Shown here in pieces: positions 1 to 7,514 of a stretch of DNA of 23,519 nt; position 1 is the stretch's first letter, and the number at the start of each line of letters is the position of its first letter. The stretch lies in NCBI GenBank assembly GCA_002342205.1, contig DDPN01000123.1:10947-34465 (forward strand), given 5' to 3'. A program made the translations under genes and the position numbers. The notes below the pieces were generated by a model. That model was not told the DNA's origin. It saw only the letters and a list, made by a program, of their open reading frames with translations, and made no database searches. The stretch comes from Chitinophagaceae bacterium UBA2467. GTDB lineage: Bacteria; Bacteroidota; Bacteroidia; Chitinophagales; Chitinophagaceae.

Positions 1-329
1 AGCGGATCATTCCATCCCTGAGTCAAACTGACTTTTCCAGCTGTATAGCACATCGAGCACTCAATATTGTTTTCTTGTAAAATGGAAAAATCCTTGGGTG
101 CTACCAGATCTATTGCGCGTATTCCAATTTTTTTTACAACAGTGCAGAGTTCGTTTAACGTTAGAAAATTATATGTCCAACTACAAACAGAGTGATTGAT
201 CGTATTTCCAAGTTTATAATTGGAAGTAGTATCACTGGCAACAAGTGAAGCAGAGGGAAGGCTGCTCGCTAACGCTACTCTTCCAATATTTTTTAATAGC
301 TCTCTTCTACTTTTTGGATGATACTCCAT
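1..329 (-). CDS. Tat-signal TIM-barrel protein, hydroxypyruvate isomerase-like (5' part, C-terminus outside window)
   Basis: This is the first 109 codons of a leftward gene; the reading frame stays open to the window edge. The start is the ATG at 329-327, only 3 bp after the stop of the transporter gene, so the two are probably cotranscribed. The N-terminus has a twin-arginine signal: SRRELLK at residues 7-13, followed by a short hydrophobic stretch to about residue 32. The mature part (VCSWTYNFLTLNELC, then IGIRAIDLVAPKDF, then IECSMCY) resembles the first strand-helix units of the xylose-isomerase-like TIM barrels annotated as hydroxypyruvate isomerase or sugar phosphate isomerase/epimerase. 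The metal-binding residues of this family lie further on and cannot be checked. Export by Tat would put a probably metal-dependent sugar isomerase in the periplasm. Function is inferred from family resemblance and neighbours; the substrate is unknown. Confidence 0.75.
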   Translation of the reverse strand, partial: MEYHPKSRRELLKNIGRVALASSLPSASLVASDTTSNYKLGNTINHSVCSWTYNFLTLNELCTVVKKIGIRAIDLVAPKDFSILQENNIECSMCYTAGKVSLTQGWNDP

Positions 330-332
330 GTG

Positions 333-1529
333 CTATTTTTTTGATGGGTCTTTAAAAAGAAGAGCAAATAATATTAAAATACCCGCAGCTACAGCAGCAG
401 GAATAAGCCAAATGGTGGCCCAGTCATGACCTGTTGCTGTTTTATGTAGATCTGCAATTAAGCCAGCTAGCCAGAAGCCTACAAGCATGCCAGCCCCATA
501 GGTGGCCAGGGTGATCATACCTTGTGCAGATGATCTGATTTTTTCGCCAGCACGTTGATCGGTATAAATTTGTCCTGTTACAAAAAAGAAATCATAACAA
601 ATTCCATGTAAAATAATGCCTGCATATAATAATCCAACATTGCTTCCTGCATCACCATAGCTAAAGCAGATATATCGAATTACCCAGGCACCCATTCCAA
701 TCAACAACATCTTTTTTACGCCTAGTCGTGAAAAAAACAGGGGCATTAGAAATAAAAATAGAGTCTCACTCATTTGTCCCATTGTCATTTTTGAAGCAGC
801 GTTACTGACGCCTACTTCATTTAAAAAGAGATTTGTTTCCTGGTAATAAAATGCAAGAGGGACACAGATTAAAAAGGAAGCCAAAAAGAAAATAAGAAAG
901 TTCTTGTCTTTTAATAAGCCAATTGCATCGGCCCCAACAATTTCAGCCAACGAAGTCTTTGTGCCTGCTTTTGGTGGTGGAGTGTTTGGCAGCATAAAAC
1001 TATAAACGCCCAGCACTAACGAAACAAGGGAAGCTATTTTAAATGTTTGGTCTAGTGAACCATCTTTTTCTAGTGCTAGCCACCCAATCAATAATCCAGC
1101 AGCTATCCAACCAATAGTACCCCACACCCGAATGGAGGAGAATTCTTTTTCAGGGTTAGTCATTTGTTTGAAAGAGATTGCATTCACTAACGCCAATGTG
1201 GGCATATATAAAATCATGTAGATAAGCAAGTAGGGATAAAAGTCATTGAATAGACTTTGACTTGATAAATTAAATAATAGAGCTCCTCCAATTAAATGCA
1301 GAATACCCAGAATTCGCTGAGCAGCAAAGTACTTATCTGCAATTAGTCCGATGATAAAAGGAGCAATAATAGCCCCCAACGACTGCGTTCCATATGCAAG
1401 ACCAATTTGAATACCATCCGCATTTAATTTGGTACTGAGATAGGTGCCCATTGTAACAAACCAGATGCCCCAGACAAAAAAATTGAGGAACATCATGAAT
1501 GCGAGTTGAACTCTAATTGTTGTTTTCAT
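333..1529 (-). CDS. MFS transporter, nucleoside:H+ symporter (NupG-like) family
   Basis: The product is about 398 aa, the usual size for a 12-helix major facilitator protein, and is almost entirely hydrophobic helices with short loops. The N-terminus (RVQLAFMMFLNFFVWGIWFV, then MGTYLS) and the loop GLIADKYFAAQRIL are typical of the NHS family, whose known member is E. coli NupG. The ATG at 1529 is preferred over a second ATG three codons upstream (1538), because MKTTIR is the usual beginning of such proteins. It diverges from the Gfo/Idh gene at 1582 and is followed after 3 bp by the Tat-exported TIM-barrel gene. Bacteroidota often carry such transporters beside sugar dehydrogenase and isomerase genes, so the cargo may be a sugar or oxidised sugar rather than a nucleoside; that is inference. 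It acts in the inner membrane. Confidence 0.85.
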   Translation of the reverse strand: MKTTIRVQLAFMMFLNFFVWGIWFVTMGTYLSTKLNADGIQIGLAYGTQSLGAIIAPFIIGLIADKYFAAQRILGILHLIGGALLFNLSSQSLFNDFYPYLLIYMILYMPTLALVNAISFKQMTNPEKEFSSIRVWGTIGWIAAGLLIGWLALEKDGSLDQTFKIASLVSLVLGVYSFMLPNTPPPKAGTKTSLAEIVGADAIGLLKDKNFLIFFLASFLICVPLAFYYQETNLFLNEVGVSNAASKMTMGQMSETLFLFLMPLFFSRLGVKKMLLIGMGAWVIRYICFSYGDAGSNVGLLYAGIILHGICYDFFFVTGQIYTDQRAGEKIRSSAQGMITLATYGAGMLVGFWLAGLIADLHKTATGHDWATIWLIPAAVAAGILILFALLFKDPSKK

Positions 1530-1581
1530 GGCAAGCATTTGTAAATAAATATAGTATTTTTAGTTTTTCAATGCTGAACTT

Positions 1582-2736
1582 ATGAATCGAAAAATTAGGA
1601 TAGGGATGATAGGGGGAGGAACAGGAGCTTTTATTGGAGCTATTCACCGTATTGCCCTTTCCATGGATGGCCAGTATGAATTGGTTGCTGGAGCTTTTAG
1701 TTCAGATGAAAAGAAGAGTAGAGAAACAGGTGAGCAGCTTTATATTGATGCATCCAGAGTTTATCCTGATTATCTTACCATGCTGACCCAGGAAGCTATG
1801 CTTCCTGAGCATAGCCGATTAGATGCGGTAACAATAGTTACTCCTAATCATGTTCATTTTGATCCTGCAATCCAAGCACTAAATCGAGGATTTCATGTAA
1901 TTATTGAAAAGCCGATGACTTTTTCTTTAGCAGAAGCAAAGCAATTGCATGATAGAAAAATCAAATCTGGTAAAGAAGTTTTATTGTGCCATACCTACAC
2001 TGGTTATCCCATGGTAAAGCAGGCTCGTCAGCTGATCAGTGAGGGAAAGCTTGGTTCGATTCGTAAAGTATATGTAGAGTATCCACAAGGATGGCTGTCT
2101 ACTTTTTTGGAAGGAAGTAAACATAAACAAGCAGACTGGAGAACAGATCCTTCAAAAAGTGGAATAGCAGGAGCAATGGGAGATATTGGAACACACGCCT
2201 TTAATCTAGCCGAATATGTTACCGGATTATCGGTAGTTCGATTAAATGCTTCTGTTAGAACAATAGTTGAAGGCAGAAAGTTGGATGACGATGGGGCAGC
2301 ATTTCTAGAATTTGAAAATGGGGCAAGCGGAGTGCTGATAGCCACGCAAGTTGCTTCGGGCGCGGAGAATAATATCTCTATTCGTGTATATGGCGAAAAG
2401 GGAGGGTTGCATTGGTGCCAACAGGAAAATAACTCACTTTATCTCCAATGGCCTGATCGACCAACAGAATGTTGGAGAACTGGATCTTCTTATGTGGGTA
2501 GCTATGCTGCGCATAATACACGTACACCAGCTGGTCATCCAGAGGGCTACTTAGAAGCGTTCGCAAATTTGTATCGAAATTTTTCTTTGACAATAAGAGC
2601 GAAACAGCAGGGGGAGACTCCTAAACCCGAATGGATAGATTATCCCAGCACACCCGAGGGTGTCCGCGGTATGGCTTTTATTGAGACAATCATTAAATCT
2701 AGTGCAAGTGGCCAGTGGACTGACTTTGTTAAATAA
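1582..2736 (+). CDS. Gfo/Idh/MocA-family NAD(P)-dependent oxidoreductase, cytoplasmic
   Basis: The product is 384 aa, standard for the family, with no signal peptide. A Rossmann domain opens with IGMIGGGTGAFIGA (residues 7-20), whose glycine-rich loop binds NAD(P). The family EKP motif is at 109-111, where the lysine is the usual catalytic or cofactor-contacting residue. The second-domain motif GDIGTHAFNLAEYVTG (200-215) carries D201 and H205, the usual substrate-binding and catalytic pair. These enzymes oxidise or reduce a hydroxyl of sugars, inositols or glycosides. It is first in a rightward operon; the next start is 10 bp after its stop. Downstream isomerase and DUF1080 genes suggest it works on 3-keto-sugars or 3-keto-glycosides, or on the sugar released from them. 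The family is certain; the substrate is not. Confidence 0.9.
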   Translation: MNRKIRIGMIGGGTGAFIGAIHRIALSMDGQYELVAGAFSSDEKKSRETGEQLYIDASRVYPDYLTMLTQEAMLPEHSRLDAVTIVTPNHVHFDPAIQALNRGFHVIIEKPMTFSLAEAKQLHDRKIKSGKEVLLCHTYTGYPMVKQARQLISEGKLGSIRKVYVEYPQGWLSTFLEGSKHKQADWRTDPSKSGIAGAMGDIGTHAFNLAEYVTGLSVVRLNASVRTIVEGRKLDDDGAAFLEFENGASGVLIATQVASGAENNISIRVYGEKGGLHWCQQENNSLYLQWPDRPTECWRTGSSYVGSYAAHNTRTPAGHPEGYLEAFANLYRNFSLTIRAKQQGETPKPEWIDYPSTPEGVRGMAFIETIIKSSASGQWTDFVK

Positions 2737-2746
2737 ATAATTTGTT

Positions 2747-3802
2747 ATGACAACATTGAAAGGGCCTGGTATTTTTTTAGCCCAATTTTTAGGGAATGAG
2801 CCACCGTTCAATGATTTGAAATCAATTTGTAAATGGGCTCGTTCACTGGGATATGAGGCAGTGCAGATACCTACTTGGGATCCTCGTTGTATTGATCTAA
2901 AAAAGGCAGCAACCAGTAAAACATATGCAGATGAAATCAAAGGCATTGTAGAGGAGTGTGGGCTTAAGATATCAGAACTCTCTACTCATTTACAAGGGCA
3001 ATTAGTGGCGGTACATCCTGCCTATGATTCTTTGTTTGATGGATTTGCTCCTGAAGAAGTAAAAGGCAATTCAAAGGCAAGAACGGAGTGGGCTATTCAG
3101 CAAGTTAAATATGGTGCAAAAGCCTCTGAACATCTCGGGTTAACTGCACACCCTACTTTTAGTGGTGCATTGTTATGGCATACCTTTCATCCGTGGCCGC
3201 AGCGACCAGCCGGTTTAGTGGAGGAGGGTTTCAAAGAATTAGCGCGTCGTTGGCGTCCTATATTGGATTACTTTGACGAGTGTGGTGTAGATGTTTGTTA
3301 CGAAGTGCACCCAGGTGAAGATATTTTTGATGGTATAACCTATGAACTTTTTTTAGAAGCAGTTGATAATCATCCCAGAGCTTGTTTATTATATGACCCT
3401 TCTCATTTTGTGTTGCAGCAATTGGATTATTTAGCATACATCGATCATTATCATGAAAGAATCAAAGCTTTTCATGTAAAGGATGCAGAGTTTAATTCAA
3501 CAGGTAAGCAAGGCACTTTTGGAGGGTATCAGTCTTGGGCAAACCGTGCGGGACGCTACCGTTCTCCCGGAGATGGCCAGGTGGACTTCAAGTCTATCTT
3601 TAGTAAGTTGGCGCAGTATAACTATACCGGTTGGGCTGTAATGGAGTGGGAGTGTTGTATCAAACACCCTGAACAGGGGGCTAGTGAAGGCGCAGGATTT
3701 ATTCGTGACCATATAATCCGCGTCACAGAAAAGGCTTTTGATGATTTTGCTTCAAGTAAAACCAATCATAAAGAAAATCGTCGCTTGTTGGGCTTAGAAT
3801 AA
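2747..3802 (+). CDS. Sugar phosphate isomerase/epimerase family TIM-barrel protein (AP endonuclease 2 fold)
   Basis: The product is 351 aa, cytoplasmic (no signal), with the xylose-isomerase-like TIM-barrel pattern. Likely divalent-metal ligands sit in the usual places: E186 and H188 in CYEVHPGED, D217 and H220 in LLYDPSHF, H243 and D246 in AFHVKDAE, and E300/E302 in VMEWE near the C-terminus. Such proteins isomerise or epimerise sugars or keto-sugars using a metal ion. The start ATG lies 10 bp after the upstream Gfo/Idh stop, so the pair is almost surely cotranscribed and probably handles consecutive steps on one sugar. It differs from the Tat-signal TIM-barrel gene at the left edge, which is secreted; the locus thus has one predicted isomerase on each side of the inner membrane. 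The exact reaction cannot be assigned. Confidence 0.88.
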   Translation: MTTLKGPGIFLAQFLGNEPPFNDLKSICKWARSLGYEAVQIPTWDPRCIDLKKAATSKTYADEIKGIVEECGLKISELSTHLQGQLVAVHPAYDSLFDGFAPEEVKGNSKARTEWAIQQVKYGAKASEHLGLTAHPTFSGALLWHTFHPWPQRPAGLVEEGFKELARRWRPILDYFDECGVDVCYEVHPGEDIFDGITYELFLEAVDNHPRACLLYDPSHFVLQQLDYLAYIDHYHERIKAFHVKDAEFNSTGKQGTFGGYQSWANRAGRYRSPGDGQVDFKSIFSKLAQYNYTGWAVMEWECCIKHPEQGASEGAGFIRDHIIRVTEKAFDDFASSKTNHKENRRLLGLE

Positions 3803-3835
3803 ATCTTATATTCAATAATTCAGAAATAACTACTT

Positions 3836-4237
3836 ATGTTTCGCAGACAATTTTTCTTCATTTTTCTCCTCCTTGTTTTGGTAAGTTGTCAGAATAATAC
3901 ATCCACTACCGAATCTGCAAATTCATCCGTTGTTAAAGAAGGGGCTTCTAAAAAATCTTTACAATCAGATCCGGTTTATACGAAAGGACTTGGTCTTGTT
4001 GCAAAAAGTGATTGTTTGACTTGTCATAAAATTGACGATAAACTTATTGGGCCCTCCTATAAAGAAATTGCTGTTAAATATGCAGATGCTCCCAATGATG
4101 TAATTACGGCGCTCGCAAAAAAAATTATCAATGGTAGTGTAGGAAATTGGGGCAATGTCCCAATGACGCCTCATCCCTCTATTTCACAGGATGATGCAGA
4201 GACAATGGTTCGATATATTCTAACTTTAAATAAATGA
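3836..4237 (+). CDS. Lipoprotein class I cytochrome c
   Basis: The product is 133 aa. It starts with a signal peptide ending in a lipobox (LVSC, Cys18), so it should be lipid-anchored and periplasm-facing, followed by a polar Ser/Thr/Asn-rich linker to about residue 45. The haem-binding motif CLTCH is at 60-64. The likely sixth haem ligand is M110 in NVPMTPHP, the class I (c551/c552-like) arrangement. The C-terminal helix (DDAETMVRYILTLNK) is also typical. Its role is to shuttle single electrons in the periplasm. Placed between sugar isomerase and DUF1080 genes, and overlapping the latter by 4 bp, it probably accepts electrons from a periplasmic sugar-oxidising enzyme; no such enzyme is visible in this operon, so the partner is inferred. 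Confidence 0.92.
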   Translation: MFRRQFFFIFLLLVLVSCQNNTSTTESANSSVVKEGASKKSLQSDPVYTKGLGLVAKSDCLTCHKIDDKLIGPSYKEIAVKYADAPNDVITALAKKIINGSVGNWGNVPMTPHPSISQDDAETMVRYILTLNK

Positions 4238-4968
4238 GTATGAAAAATATTTTCTTTTTTTTCGTGGCGCTTGTTTTAATCCCTTTAAATTCTTTGAATG
4301 CGCAGCGTGACAATAAGTTAACCACGGAAGAAAAAAAAGAAGGGTGGACGCTTCTTTTTGATGGAAAATCATTGCAAGGTTGGCATAAATATGGAGGAAA
4401 ACCTGTCGGTTCTGCTTGGAAAGTATCGGATGGAGAATTATATCTAGATCCTTCTCAAAAAAAAGATTGGCAAATTGCTGATGGAGGAGATATTGTTTCT
4501 GATCGTGCATTTAAAAATTTCCACTTGAAATTAGAGTGGAAAATTGCTCAAAATGGAAACAGTGGCATCATGTTTTACATTCATGAAGATAGTACCCAAT
4601 ATATCTGGCCTTGGATGTCAGCACCTGAAATGCAAGTGCTGGATAATGAGGGGCATCCAGATAGTAAAATTATAAAGCATCGTGCTGGCGACCTCTACGA
4701 TTTGATTTCTTGTAGTCAAGAAACAGTTCGTCCCTTTGGTCAATGGAATCAAGTTGAGATTCGTTCTCTCAATGGACAATTAGATTTTTGGCTCAACGGA
4801 GTAAATGTAGTTTCTACAACGCTTTGGGGGGATAATTGGAAAAAATTGATTGCGGCAAGCAAGTTTGCAAAGATGAAAGGATTTGGAACGTATCAAGAAG
4901 GCCGCATTGGCTTGCAAGACCATGGTGATAAAGTTTCTTTCAGAAATATTAAAGTAAGGGAACTCTAG
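4234..4968 (+). CDS. Secreted DUF1080 / 3-keto-disaccharide hydrolase family protein
   Basis: The product is 244 aa with a Sec signal peptide (hydrophobic residues 5-20, likely cleavage after LNA at residue 23). The mature part is one DUF1080 jelly-roll domain: GWTLLFDGKSLQGWHKY (37-53), LKLEWKIAQNGNSGIMFY (98-115), PEMQVLDNEGHPD (131-143) and WNQVEIRSLNGQLDFWLNG (171-189) are its usual blocks. Family members studied in Bacteroides and other bacteria cleave 3-keto-glycosides after the sugar has been oxidised at C3. The ATG overlaps the stop of the cytochrome gene in an ATGA arrangement, which supports this start and suggests coupled translation. It ends the operon, 7 bp before the convergent pyk stop, with no obvious terminator between. 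The substrate is not determinable here. Confidence 0.9.
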   Translation: MSMKNIFFFFVALVLIPLNSLNAQRDNKLTTEEKKEGWTLLFDGKSLQGWHKYGGKPVGSAWKVSDGELYLDPSQKKDWQIADGGDIVSDRAFKNFHLKLEWKIAQNGNSGIMFYIHEDSTQYIWPWMSAPEMQVLDNEGHPDSKIIKHRAGDLYDLISCSQETVRPFGQWNQVEIRSLNGQLDFWLNGVNVVSTTLWGDNWKKLIAASKFAKMKGFGTYQEGRIGLQDHGDKVSFRNIKVREL

Positions 4969-4975
4969 GGCGTTC

Positions 4976-6466
4976 TTACTCTACCGTTGCAATTTTAAGT
5001 ACGTTGGTTGGAAGATGTAGGTGTACGGGCGTACTTCCGGTACTAACTACAACGTCACCTTTCTTTAAAAAGCTTCTTTGCTTCAAAATGTTAATTTGAT
5101 CCTGGAAAATTTCGTCTAAGCTTTCTTCTTCATCATAAAAAAATGCTCGAACACCCCATGAGAGTGAGAGTTGGTTTACCAGGGAACGCTTTTTCGTAAA
5201 CACATATACGGGGGCTTTAGGACGATAGCTGCTAAGCATAAAGCCAGTATAACCGCTTTGTGTCATTCCAATCAATGCTTCTGAATTTACGTCTTCTGCA
5301 AGCTTACAAGCATTGTAACAAATAGCATCACTTAATAGGGAAGGAGAGTGAGCTTGTGGACGCAACATCTCATCCCTATTATAATAGTAAGCCTTGGCCT
5401 CTACTTCTAAAATAATTTTGGTCATTGTTTCAATGACTAATTTGGGATGACATCCCATCGCAGTTTCACCGCTTAACATCAATGCATCTGCACCTTCTAG
5501 CACTGCATTGGCAACGTCGGTCACCTCGCTTCTGTTCGGCTTTGTACGCTCAATCATGCTCTCCATCATCTGGGTAGCTACGATAACAGGTTTTGCTCGG
5601 TGAATACACTTTTTGATAATATCTTTTTGTATAAGTGGTACTTCTTCGATAGGCAACTCAACACCTAAGTCTCCCCGCGCAATCATGATGCCATCACTCT
5701 CTCTAATTATCTCTCGTAGATGTTTGATGGCTTGTGGCATTTCAATTTTTGAGATAACCTTTGCGCTATGCTTACTTTTCTGAATCCGCTCCTTTAAGTT
5801 ATTGATACAATTGGGTGATCTCACAAACGATAAAGCAATCCAGTCAATAGGATGTTGAAAAATGAAATCCAAGTCTGCCAGGTCCTTTGGCGTTAGTGCA
5901 GGGAGGGAAATGTTGGTCTCTGGTAAGTTCACGCCTTTTTTGGGTAATAGAGTGCCCCCCAGTAATACCTTGACTCGAACATCATTTGAGGGTGTGATCT
6001 CTTGCACCACAACTTCTAGCTTGCCGTCGTCCAAAAGAATCTTTTCTCCTTTTTTTACGTCTTGGTGGAGATTATCATAGGAAACAAAAATTCTACTTTT
6101 TGTACCTGTGATTTTTTCATTCGTGAATAAGAATTCTTCGCCTGCCACCAGCTCAATAGATCCGCCTTCCAATTCACCAACCCTCAATTTTGGTCCTTGC
6201 AAATCAGCGAGAATGGCAATATTGTAGGGTTGTGTTTTATTGATTTGTTGTATGAACTCAATAATCTTAGCCTTGTCTTCGTGCGATCCGTGCGAGAAAT
6301 TGAGTCGAAAAACATTCACGCCAGCTTTTACAAGGTCCAACAATTTATCGTATGTGTCACAGGCAGGTCCAACTGTTGCAACTATTTTAGTTCGTTTGTA
6401 AGCATGTAATCTTCCTGCTTCATTATCATATTCGCGATGCAGGTATTTGTCGATATGTTTAGCCAT
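4976..6466 (-). CDS. pyk: Pyruvate kinase
   Basis: The product is 496 aa, in the range of bacterial pyruvate kinases without an extra C-terminal domain. It transfers phosphate from phosphoenolpyruvate to ADP, making pyruvate and ATP in the last step of glycolysis. Diagnostic segments are TKIVATVGPA (26-35), NFSHG (56-60), the active-site signature around ISKIEMP (238-244, K240 and E242), MIARGDLGVELP (261-272) and ATQMMESM (297-304). The C-terminal regulatory-type domain includes GMTQSGYTGFMLSSYRPKAP and a glycine-serine loop near the end (VVVSTGSTPVH). It lies 15 bp after pfkA on the same strand, so the two glycolytic control enzymes are very probably one transcript. Confidence 0.97.
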   Translation of the reverse strand: MAKHIDKYLHREYDNEAGRLHAYKRTKIVATVGPACDTYDKLLDLVKAGVNVFRLNFSHGSHEDKAKIIEFIQQINKTQPYNIAILADLQGPKLRVGELEGGSIELVAGEEFLFTNEKITGTKSRIFVSYDNLHQDVKKGEKILLDDGKLEVVVQEITPSNDVRVKVLLGGTLLPKKGVNLPETNISLPALTPKDLADLDFIFQHPIDWIALSFVRSPNCINNLKERIQKSKHSAKVISKIEMPQAIKHLREIIRESDGIMIARGDLGVELPIEEVPLIQKDIIKKCIHRAKPVIVATQMMESMIERTKPNRSEVTDVANAVLEGADALMLSGETAMGCHPKLVIETMTKIILEVEAKAYYYNRDEMLRPQAHSPSLLSDAICYNACKLAEDVNSEALIGMTQSGYTGFMLSSYRPKAPVYVFTKKRSLVNQLSLSWGVRAFFYDEEESLDEIFQDQINILKQRSFLKKGDVVVSTGSTPVHLHLPTNVLKIATVE

Positions 6467-6481
6467 AATTTCTTTATTAAT

Positions 6482-7465
6482 CTAGCTTGCTAAGATTTTC
6501 ACGATATCCAGCCATTCATCACTGATCTTTCCCTTTGTTTTAACTGCTTGCTCTAAGGGGATATAGTTCATCTTGTTGTTTAAAATTCCTACAAACACAT
6601 TGTGTCGTCCTTGCATGAGGCTCTCTACCGCATGATATCCCATTCTGCTGGCAATAATTCTATCAATACAACTAGGGGATCCTCCTCGTTGTATATGTCC
6701 AAGGATACATACCCTAATTTCGGCTTTTGGTAAATTTTCCTGCAAAACCTTACTTACTTCATTAGCACCCCCAAAATCATCTCCCTCTGCAACGACAATC
6801 AGGTTTACCATTTTTTTTCTACGCTCTTTCTCTTTGAGCGATTTGATAATGCTATTGATATCGGTTTTTCTCTCGGGTATTAAAATATTTTCAGCTCCAG
6901 TTGCAATACCACTGTGTAAAGCAATGTAGCCCGCATCTCTTCCCATTACTTCTATAACAAAAACGCGATCATGTGCATCCATCGTGTCTCTGATCTTATC
7001 AATAGCCTCAACTGCGGTATTGACTGCCGTGTCAAATCCAATTGTAAAATCTGTACCTGAAATGTCTTTGTCAATGGTGCCGGCTAATCCAACACAGGGA
7101 ATGTCAAACTCACTACTGAGTTTACAAGCTCCTCGAAATGATCCATCCCCTCCAATTACTACCAGTCCGTCAATGCCTCTTTTTTTTAGGTTGTCATAGG
7201 CTTTTTGCCGGCCCTCTTTTTCCATAAACTCTAAGCAGCGTGCCGTTTTTAAAATCGTCCCACCTCTTTGAATAATATTTGCTACCGAGCGACCATTCAT
7301 TTTGAAAATGTCATCTTCGATCAATCCCTGATAGCCTCTCATAATCCCATACACTTCAAGTCCATAAAAAAGTCCGGTTCTAACAACAGCACGGATGGCT
7401 GCATTCATGCCTGGAGAGTCGCCGCCCGAGGTTAAGACGCCTATTCGGGTCACTTTAGAGTTCAT
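6482..7465 (-). CDS. pfkA: ATP-dependent 6-phosphofructokinase
   Basis: The product is 327 aa, the normal length of the bacterial PfkA family. It phosphorylates fructose 6-phosphate to fructose 1,6-bisphosphate. It shows the N-terminal nucleotide loop SGGDSPGMNAAIRAVVR (13-29), GGDGS at 105-109 (the second glycine pair favours ATP rather than pyrophosphate as donor), and MGRDAG (174-179) for substrate binding. The catalytic loop reads GLAGTIDKD (126-134): the two aspartates (D132, D134) are kept, but the family's usual GLPGTIDND has Pro changed to Ala and Asn to Lys. It is first in the leftward pfkA-pyk operon. Its start at 7465 is 49 bp from the divergent sugar-reductase gene. A weak promoter-like TACCTTCA lies upstream, two mismatches from the TAnnTTTG consensus. 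Confidence 0.95.
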   Translation of the reverse strand: MNSKVTRIGVLTSGGDSPGMNAAIRAVVRTGLFYGLEVYGIMRGYQGLIEDDIFKMNGRSVANIIQRGGTILKTARCLEFMEKEGRQKAYDNLKKRGIDGLVVIGGDGSFRGACKLSSEFDIPCVGLAGTIDKDISGTDFTIGFDTAVNTAVEAIDKIRDTMDAHDRVFVIEVMGRDAGYIALHSGIATGAENILIPERKTDINSIIKSLKEKERRKKMVNLIVVAEGDDFGGANEVSKVLQENLPKAEIRVCILGHIQRGGSPSCIDRIIASRMGYHAVESLMQGRHNVFVGILNNKMNYIPLEQAVKTKGKISDEWLDIVKILAS

Positions 7466-7514
7466 CTGAAAAAAATTGAGTGGTGAAGGTACGTGTTTTC
7501 TTTAGTTTTACCCT

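Noticed and set aside
2028..2946. Open frames on both strands within and after the first Gfo/Idh gene
   Set aside because: All overlap well-supported coding sequence in another frame and encode protein with no recognisable feature.
4976..7465. pfkA-pyk as evidence for a special glycolytic island
   Set aside because: Adjacency of these two genes is common in bacteria and no further glycolytic gene is present; it is an ordinary operon.
7466..7514. Possible two-way promoter between pfkA and the RmlD-like gene
   Set aside because: Only imperfect boxes (TACCTTCA leftward, TAGTTTTA rightward) are present, too weak to list as a feature.
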